Positions 52,694 through 58,165 of a stretch of DNA of 58,165 nucleotides are shown piece after piece. This DNA comes from Malonomonas rubra (GTDB lineage Bacteria; Desulfobacterota; Desulfuromonadia; Desulfuromonadales; Geopsychrobacteraceae), in contig NZ_QKAP01000015.1 in NCBI RefSeq assembly GCF_003247215.1, positions 1-58,165 of the forward strand, written 5' to 3'. Numbering within the stretch: the first letter of the stretch is position 1; each line of letters begins with the position of its first letter. The notes beneath the pieces were generated by a model. It was not told where the DNA came from and made no database searches. It was given only the letters and a program-made list of their open reading frames with translations. Made by a program: the position numbers and the translations under genes.

Positions 52694-53680
52694 TCAGCCT
52701 CCCACGCGACGATTAGGCTTCAACACCCGGCGATCAGCTGCCTGGTACGCTTTGACGATCGCCTGGACAATCGGATGACGTACCACATCGACATCAGTAA
52801 AATGATTGAAAGCAATTCCCGGCACGCCTTCTAGCACCTCAAGAGCGTGTAGCAGTCCGGAATGGGTATCCCGCGGCAGGTCGACCTGGGTGATATCGCC
52901 GGTAATGACCGCCCGGCTTCCGAAACCGAGACGGGTCAGAAACATCTTCATTTGTTCTGCAGTGGTATTTTGCGCTTCGTCAAGAATGACGAAGGCGTCG
53001 TTCAGAGTCCGGCCACGCATGAATGCCAACGGCGCCACCTCGACAACTCCGTTTTCCACCAGTTCTTTGGCCTTGTCCAGATCAACCATATCGTACAGGG
53101 CATCGTAAAGCGGGCGCAGATATGGGTTGACTTTTTCCGCCAAATCGCCTGGCAGGAAGCCGAGCTTCTCTCCCGCCTCGACTGCCGGCCTCACCAGCAT
53201 AATGCGACTGACCTCTTTGCGCATCAACGCCGCCACCCCCATCGCCATTGCTAAATACGTCTTGCCGGTTCCGGCTGGGCCAACGCCAAAAACCACGTGA
53301 TTCTGGCGGATATTGTCGATATAGGTTTTCTGTGCCAGGCTTTTCGGAGCGATGATCTTTTTCCGCGCCGAAACGAAAACGGTATCGAAAAAGATGTCCT
53401 TGAGATTGGTTGAAGAATCGGTAGAAAGGATCCGGATCGCGTAATCGATGTCAGTCGGATAGAGCGGCATCCCGCCACGCAATAAAGCACAGAGTTCCTC
53501 CAGCAGGCGATAGCCGACCTGAACCTGTGCTTGTTCCCCGGAAAGGGTGAGAACGGTCCCCTTACTGCCGAGGCGGATGCCAAGCACCTTTTCGATCAAT
53601 TTCAGGTGCTTGTTCTGCTGGCCGAACAGTTGCGCAGCCAGCGCCGCGTCGCCAACGTCAAAACGTTCGCGGGGACTCAT
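52694..53680 (-). CDS. phoH: PhoH family ATPase
   Basis: A 328-residue P-loop protein. Walker A is FGVGPAGTGKTYLAMAMGVA (~residue 133) and Walker B is AFVILDEAQNTTAEQMKMFL; an N-terminal KH-like segment (~1-90) precedes the ATPase. PhoH works with YbeY in RNA metabolism. It is the first gene of the minus-strand block phoH to lnt. Confidence 0.95.
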   Translation of the reverse strand: MSPRERFDVGDAALAAQLFGQQNKHLKLIEKVLGIRLGSKGTVLTLSGEQAQVQVGYRLLEELCALLRGGMPLYPTDIDYAIRILSTDSSTNLKDIFFDTVFVSARKKIIAPKSLAQKTYIDNIRQNHVVFGVGPAGTGKTYLAMAMGVAALMRKEVSRIMLVRPAVEAGEKLGFLPGDLAEKVNPYLRPLYDALYDMVDLDKAKELVENGVVEVAPLAFMRGRTLNDAFVILDEAQNTTAEQMKMFLTRLGFGSRAVITGDITQVDLPRDTHSGLLHALEVLEGVPGIAFNHFTDVDVVRHPIVQAIVKAYQAADRRVLKPNRRVGG

Positions 53681-53866
53681 GTCGCTTGTACCTTGTTATG
53701 AGTCATTTTCACGCCATGAAACGTAGCACCAAAAAAGTTTGATTGCAAGATAGTCGGTGCATCCCGGAAAAGTAGTTTGGTCACAGGAAGTTTCCACGAG
53801 TCAATGAATATCGTATATACTAATGAAAGAAATTCGCAAATGATAAAGTAGAACATTGGTGACGTT

Positions 53867-56029
53867 TTGACATCGATATCGAGTCCACATCAACTTAAGC
53901 CAGAGACGGATCTTCTGGCTGACTTTCTCCATGAGCTGAACATTGCGCGGCGCAGCCTGACGCTCTACCCCCCCAACCACCCGCAAGTTGCAGTAACTAG
54001 TGACAAGACCCTCGAGCGACTGAGCAAGCTTCTTGACGACAGGGCATCCCTTACCTTGGGCATTGCCCCGGAGGCACTCTTCTTCGAACATCGCTGGCTT
54101 GACAAGGAGCACCCTGCCTTTCGCTCATTTGCCACGCTACTCTCCGGCCTCGGGATTGCGTCGATCAGCTTTGCCCAAAATCTCACCGAATCTGAACTTA
54201 TCCAGTTTTGCCAATTATTACACAGCGATCGGCAGACCATCGAAGAACATGGCGGGTTCAAACAGTTTTTGAACCAACAGCAGATCGAGAAAATCAGCAT
54301 CGTTCAGGTCGACTACACTGCCTTCTGCGAAAAATGCGATTCAGATTTCGAACCGGCGAATATCTCTAGTGACTTATGGGGAGATTTTCTTCAAAGTCTG
54401 CAGGAGAATATCCTCGACCTAGTACACGGAGGCGTCTATGTTGCGCCACAAACCATCGCCGACCTATTAAATCGAAAGCTGGCAAGCGGCGGCAACTCGA
54501 CATCAGCGACTGGAGCAATCGGCAACTTTGTCGAACAGCTGCTGGAAGAACATCAAACAGGGCCATATATCCCTCCGGCGAATCAACTAAATGAACTCCT
54601 CGAGCACCTTTCGCCACAATTACAGACCCAGTTTCTTGCCGGGACCTTACAGACGCTTGAGAACCATCCAGAGCTTGCGAATCAGGTTCTCTCCAAATTT
54701 TCCCCCGCGTTACTTGAAAAAGCTTCCGACCCCAACCTGCATCAACAGCTGACCAACTCCCCCCGCCTGGTCGAACTGGTCAAGCAATTTGCCGCCAATC
54801 CAGCCAAGGACAAAGCCCACACGGTTTCTGCCAATTTCGGTTCGCTGGACAAAGAGATGGTTCGCGCCCGGCTAGATGTTTTATTCAGCGAAGAACGACA
54901 CAATCTCTATCTGCCGGACAATTACCAGTCGGCGTTACAAAGCATCTTCTCCACTGACATCACCAGCGGCCTCCCGACCGATATTTGCCAAGAGTTGAAA
55001 CAGGAGCTAGAAAACCAGCCGGTAGAGGAACAATGCAGTGAGATCATTTTTGATTTTCTGCAAAATGCCGACCCCGTGGAAAATGAAGCATCCATCCAAC
55101 AGAACCTGATCGACCTTTGCCACTTCTTCCTTGATACCGGAAACTTCAGAGCATTGCGCGAGATTTATCTCAACTGGGCTACTTATTTGAACAGTGGCCG
55201 GGCAAAAGTTGATATTCTCAGTGAACGGGTGCTTGCCTGCCAGATCCAGCAAAGCTTCATTCAGGAAGTCATCAATGCCATTGACATCTGGGGCGAAGAA
55301 AAAGCCGAGTCGATCAAAAAATATATTTCCGCAGTCGGTCAACCCTACACCGAACCGGTCATCAAACAGCTCGGCCTGGCCAAACAGTTCAGCCGCCGTC
55401 GATATTGGATTGAAGTACTTGCAGCGATCGGCTCTGACGCCAACCAGTTTCTGATTGACGCCCTGAACGACGAGCGCTGGTATCTGGTTCGCAACCTGTT
55501 GACGGTCCTCCAAAAAAATCTGGCGCCGCCCGTCCTGAAAGCGATTCAGAGAGTAGCCGGGCATCCGCACCCACGGGTGCGGCAGGAGGTCATCCGCATC
55601 CTCCTGGACTGCAACCCAGCGACCGCCAACCGTATGCTCGCAAGAGAGCTGTCCAACCCGAACCGGGATGTTCAGCTCGGTGCGGTGGAACTTGCCGGGC
55701 TAAGCAACGCAGTTGATATCATCAATATGCTGCACGAAAAATTATTGGCAGACATTGAGGATCATGAGGCAACTCAGGAGATTTTGCAGGCAATGGCCCG
55801 CATCGGCCATGACAGCAGCCTCCAGCTGCTCAAGAAATTGTTGGCGAGAAAGGGCTTGTTCACCCCAAAACCGATCAAGCAGCTGCACTTCGATATCATC
55901 CGGAGCATTGGTAAATACCCACCGGAGAAAGCCCGTGAAGTCCTGCGTCAACTCGCAATAGAACTTCCTCGATACTATTCCAAACTTGCCGGCGAACAAC
56001 TCAGATTGCTGTCAGGGGAGTCGCCATGA
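53867..56029 (+). CDS. HEAT-repeat protein with unnamed N-terminal domain
   Basis: A 720-residue soluble protein. TTG 53867 is the likely start: an in-frame stop lies at 53849 and no ATG follows for hundreds of codons. Residues ~15-150 (LLADFLHELNIARRSLTLYP, LTLGIAPEALFFEHRWLD, NLTESELIQFCQLLHSDRQT) form a domain that I cannot name but that recurs at the N-terminus of the next gene. The middle is helical. Residues ~520-690 are HEAT/PBS-type repeats (HPHPRVRQEVIRILLDCNPA, NPNRDVQLGAVELAGL). No catalytic motif is seen, so a scaffold role is inferred. It overlaps the HD-GYP gene by ATGA, so the two are co-translated. Confidence 0.78.
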   Translation: MTSISSPHQLKPETDLLADFLHELNIARRSLTLYPPNHPQVAVTSDKTLERLSKLLDDRASLTLGIAPEALFFEHRWLDKEHPAFRSFATLLSGLGIASISFAQNLTESELIQFCQLLHSDRQTIEEHGGFKQFLNQQQIEKISIVQVDYTAFCEKCDSDFEPANISSDLWGDFLQSLQENILDLVHGGVYVAPQTIADLLNRKLASGGNSTSATGAIGNFVEQLLEEHQTGPYIPPANQLNELLEHLSPQLQTQFLAGTLQTLENHPELANQVLSKFSPALLEKASDPNLHQQLTNSPRLVELVKQFAANPAKDKAHTVSANFGSLDKEMVRARLDVLFSEERHNLYLPDNYQSALQSIFSTDITSGLPTDICQELKQELENQPVEEQCSEIIFDFLQNADPVENEASIQQNLIDLCHFFLDTGNFRALREIYLNWATYLNSGRAKVDILSERVLACQIQQSFIQEVINAIDIWGEEKAESIKKYISAVGQPYTEPVIKQLGLAKQFSRRRYWIEVLAAIGSDANQFLIDALNDERWYLVRNLLTVLQKNLAPPVLKAIQRVAGHPHPRVRQEVIRILLDCNPATANRMLARELSNPNRDVQLGAVELAGLSNAVDIINMLHEKLLADIEDHEATQEILQAMARIGHDSSLQLLKKLLARKGLFTPKPIKQLHFDIIRSIGKYPPEKAREVLRQLAIELPRYYSKLAGEQLRLLSGESP

Positions 56030-57189
56030 GCCTTGTTTCTCAAGAACATCTGCAGAACTTTATTCGTCACCTGATTACCGCCGCAACCAATGCCGCCCTC
56101 TACAATCTGGAGCACCTACAAGTAGCCCGGCTCTGTCGCCAAGCTTTCGGTGAAGTACAAAAACTGCTCAAAAAGCACTCAGACATCACCCTGAAAATTA
56201 TTGAGAAACAACTAATTTTCGACAATCGCCCAGTAGAGCAAAGTTTGATGGTACAGCGATTGCTGTCCGCTTTGGAGCAGTACAACATCAGCCACCTGCG
56301 GATTGAACAGGAGGTTTCCAAAGAAGAGATCCTCGGTCTGATCAACACCTTGAGCAAAAGACCAGAACGTCAGATCGCGCTAGCGGGAAGTGAGCATATC
56401 CATTTCGGTCAGATTGAAGTCCGCTACCGTTCCCCCGAAAACTGCTGGCGCTCCACAGAACTATTGTTAGCAGATATCGCCAACAAAGAAGCCGACCGCT
56501 ACATGGACCTCTATCGGTCTGTGCAAAATCATCAAAAAATAGACATTGGCAATGTCAGCGAAATCGTCAACGGATTTGTCAATGCGTTCACCGAGTTCAG
56601 CGATGTCTTTCTTGCCCTTGCCCCTTTGCGCTCAATGGATGAATACACCTACACTCACTCAACCAACATCTGCATGCTGAACCTCGCTCAAGCCAAGCAG
56701 CTCGGCATCAAAGGGCACCTGCTGAACGATATCGGCATCGCCGCCATGTTGCATGATGTCGGCAAGATGTTTATCTCCCCCGGAATTTTGAGCAAGGCCA
56801 GCAGACTGACTGATGAAGAATGGCAGATCATGCAGCAGCACCCCCGCCTCGGCGCCGAATACCTGCTCAACACTCCCGGCGTACCCCGCCTAGCCGTTGT
56901 CACCGCCTATGAACACCATATGCACTACAACGGGCAGGGCTACCCGAGAACCAGACATCCACGAAAAATGAACCTCTGCTCCCACATGACAGCAATTTCG
57001 GACACCTATGATGCCATGCGAACCCAGCGCAGTTACGAAGAATCGTTAGAACTGGATCAGATCACTAATATCATGCTCGATCTGGCTGGCACCAGGCTTC
57101 ATCCCCAGTTAACCTATAACTTTCTGCACATGCTCAGCGAATTGGAAAAAGAGAACCTTGGCAGCCCACCTGCATCCGTGCCACATTAG
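56026..57189 (+). CDS. HD-GYP domain protein (c-di-GMP phosphodiesterase type)
   Basis: A 387-residue protein. Residues ~5-145 are the same unnamed domain found at the N-terminus of the preceding protein. From ~190 on is an HD-GYP domain with intact MLHDVGKMFI, QQHPRLGAEYL, EHHMHYNGQGYPR and SDTYDAMRTQRSY, so it should hydrolyse c-di-GMP or a related dinucleotide. No membrane or receiver domain is present; the HEAT protein encoded with it may bring its input. A broken relative lies just downstream. Confidence 0.92.
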   Translation: MSLVSQEHLQNFIRHLITAATNAALYNLEHLQVARLCRQAFGEVQKLLKKHSDITLKIIEKQLIFDNRPVEQSLMVQRLLSALEQYNISHLRIEQEVSKEEILGLINTLSKRPERQIALAGSEHIHFGQIEVRYRSPENCWRSTELLLADIANKEADRYMDLYRSVQNHQKIDIGNVSEIVNGFVNAFTEFSDVFLALAPLRSMDEYTYTHSTNICMLNLAQAKQLGIKGHLLNDIGIAAMLHDVGKMFISPGILSKASRLTDEEWQIMQQHPRLGAEYLLNTPGVPRLAVVTAYEHHMHYNGQGYPRTRHPRKMNLCSHMTAISDTYDAMRTQRSYEESLELDQITNIMLDLAGTRLHPQLTYNFLHMLSELEKENLGSPPASVPH

Positions 57190-57269
57190 CAAACCCTAAA
57201 CAATGTAGGACCGGGAGCTATTCTTGGATAGCCAATTCATCCAAATCATCTTTATAATGAAAAACAACC

Positions 57270-58011
57270 TCTGGTGAACTTTCTCCATGAGTTGAGCATA
57301 ACCGCCGGTACCTGTTGACCTATCCTCCCCAACACCTGATGCTCAATAGCGCCATTGACAAGATCATCACTCGGCTTTATCCCCTCTTTGCCATTTGGGA
57401 CCAAGTTCAGCTCGGCGTCGCCCCAAATAGCTTACTTTCAAAGAGCAGTGGCTCAGAAAAGATCAGCCCAGTACTTGCGACTTCGCCAACTCCTTGGTTC
57501 GACTAGACATTGCAACGCTCCACTTTAACAACAAACCGAATAAATCCGAGTTGCTCAAGCTTTCCGACTTGTTGAATTCCGACCGGCAAACCATTCACAG
57601 AAAAGGCGGCCTTACTTCTGCAATTGAGGCATTCTCCGAACAGGGCATTTTTTTTGTCACTCTGACACCGCTGCGCGATCTCGATGGATACACTTATACC
57701 CACTCCACCAACGTCTGTGTGTTGAATATCGCTCAGGCAAAGATGCTCTTGTTTGAAGGGCAGCTGCTTTACGAAATCGGGCTTTCGGCAATGCTGCATG
57801 ACATCGGCAAATTTTTCGTTTCCACAGAAACCCTGTAGAAGGAAAACACGGTGACCGATAAAGAATGGGCCATCATTCAGCAGCACGCGCAACTTGGCGG
57901 CAAGTACCTGGTCAATACCCCTGGCATTCCAAGGCTTGCGGTCATCACCGCCTATGAACATCATAGGAGTTACAACAACGGCTTACCCGCAATTTCCTCA
58001 ACAACCTGAGT
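57270..58011 (+). pseudogene. Decayed chimera of the HEAT-gene N-terminus and HD-GYP domain
   Basis: NFLHELS then, one frame on, LLTYPPQHLMLNSAID and LGVAPNSLL correspond to FLHELNIARRSLTLYPPNHP and LGIAPEALF of the HEAT protein. KPNKSELLKLSDLLNSDRQT (~57535-57595) matches its TESELIQFCQLLHSDRQT. The sequence then jumps, in frame, to the HD-GYP gene: LTPLRDLDGYTYTHSTNVC, MLHDIGKFFVS, an in-frame TAG at 57836, then DKEWAIIQQHAQLGGKYLVN and RLAVITAYEHH. The GYP motif is destroyed. At least two frameshifts and one stop make it a pseudogene. Confidence 0.88.
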
Positions 58012-58137
58012 AAGATAGACCATGGAGCCCTCACCTGAAGCTCACGCCACCCTGCTACTTGCGATCAAACACCCTAAAGTGCTATACAGTCGCAATTCAT
58101 TTTGAAGTTACGACTTCACCGATAAAAGGATTGTGGC

Positions 58138-58165
58138 ATGAGCGAAGACACAAAAAAAGTCATCT
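58138..58165 (+). CDS. Start of an unidentified gene, runs off the right edge
   Basis: ATG 58138 has AAAGGA about 7 nt upstream and opens the frame MSEDTKKVI before the window ends. Nine codons are too few to identify it. Confidence 0.45.

Noticed and set aside
57494-57838. 114-codon open frame read as an intact small HD protein
   Set aside because: It is the middle piece of the chimeric pseudogene; the HD-GYP domain is cut by the TAG at 57836 and continues in the same frame after it.

Overview
The window is about 58 kb of a Gram-negative chromosome. The best match from gene content is a deltaproteobacterium of the Desulfuromonadales/Geobacterales type. The evidence is a Kdo/lipopolysaccharide-export/sigma-54 cluster followed by HPr kinase, RapZ and a mannose-family PTS, the block phoH / 7TM-HD phosphohydrolase / ybeY / corC / lnt, and many cyclic-di-GMP signalling proteins. 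The genus assignment is inferred from this layout, not from an alignment. No tRNA, rRNA or CRISPR array was seen.

Positions 1-12900 are accessory DNA. An AT-rich, mostly non-coding left edge leads into a string of small plus-strand genes: a DUF6880 protein, a hypothetical, a pRiA4b ORF-3-like zinc-finger protein, then three different toxin-antitoxin modules (DUF1778/GNAT, AbiEi/AbiEii, and HTH-MNT/HEPN). A DUF6398 gene and a SEC-C zinc-binding gene sit between the second and third modules. Promoters and palindromic operators are visible in front of the modules. The stretch also holds relics: a copy of the 3' end of the DUF6880 gene, an IS3-type orfA stub, and mobile-repeat-like motifs. After an SH3-domain envelope protein come a HipA-family protein (YjjJ-like) that has lost both catalytic aspartates and an HDOD-domain gene broken by several frameshifts.

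Positions 12920-28430 are mixed. A minus-strand cassette carries a membrane GGDEF protein, a LolA-like protein, two FtsX permeases, a LolD-type ATPase and an outer-membrane barrel; it looks like a lipoprotein or lipid export machine placed downstream of a diguanylate cyclase. On the plus strand follow a MoxR-ATPase/VWA module with a small partner, a terminator-ended leader, a REC-PAS-GGDEF-EAL response regulator, a cyclophilin, and mntP-aguA-aguB (Mn2+ efflux plus agmatine-to-putrescine conversion).

Positions 28491-53680 are almost entirely minus-strand housekeeping genes. In transcription order they are phoH, a 7TM-HD phosphohydrolase, ybeY, corC and lnt; a Na/Pi symporter; kdsB, pyrG, kdsA, kdsD, kdsC, lptC, lptA, lptB, rpoN, hpf, ptsN, hprK, rapZ, PTS IIA, IIB, IIC and IID, ptsH, ptsI and metK. 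CTP synthesis, Kdo activation, LPS export, sigma-54 and the PTS regulatory chain are thus physically joined. Intrinsic terminators after hpf, ptsN and metK cut the block into transcription units.

Positions 53867-58165 hold a plus-strand pair, a HEAT-repeat protein and an HD-GYP phosphodiesterase, which share a ~140-residue N-terminal domain that I cannot name. Behind them is a decayed chimeric third copy that joins the N-terminal domain of the first gene to the HD-GYP domain of the second. The window ends in the first codons of another gene.
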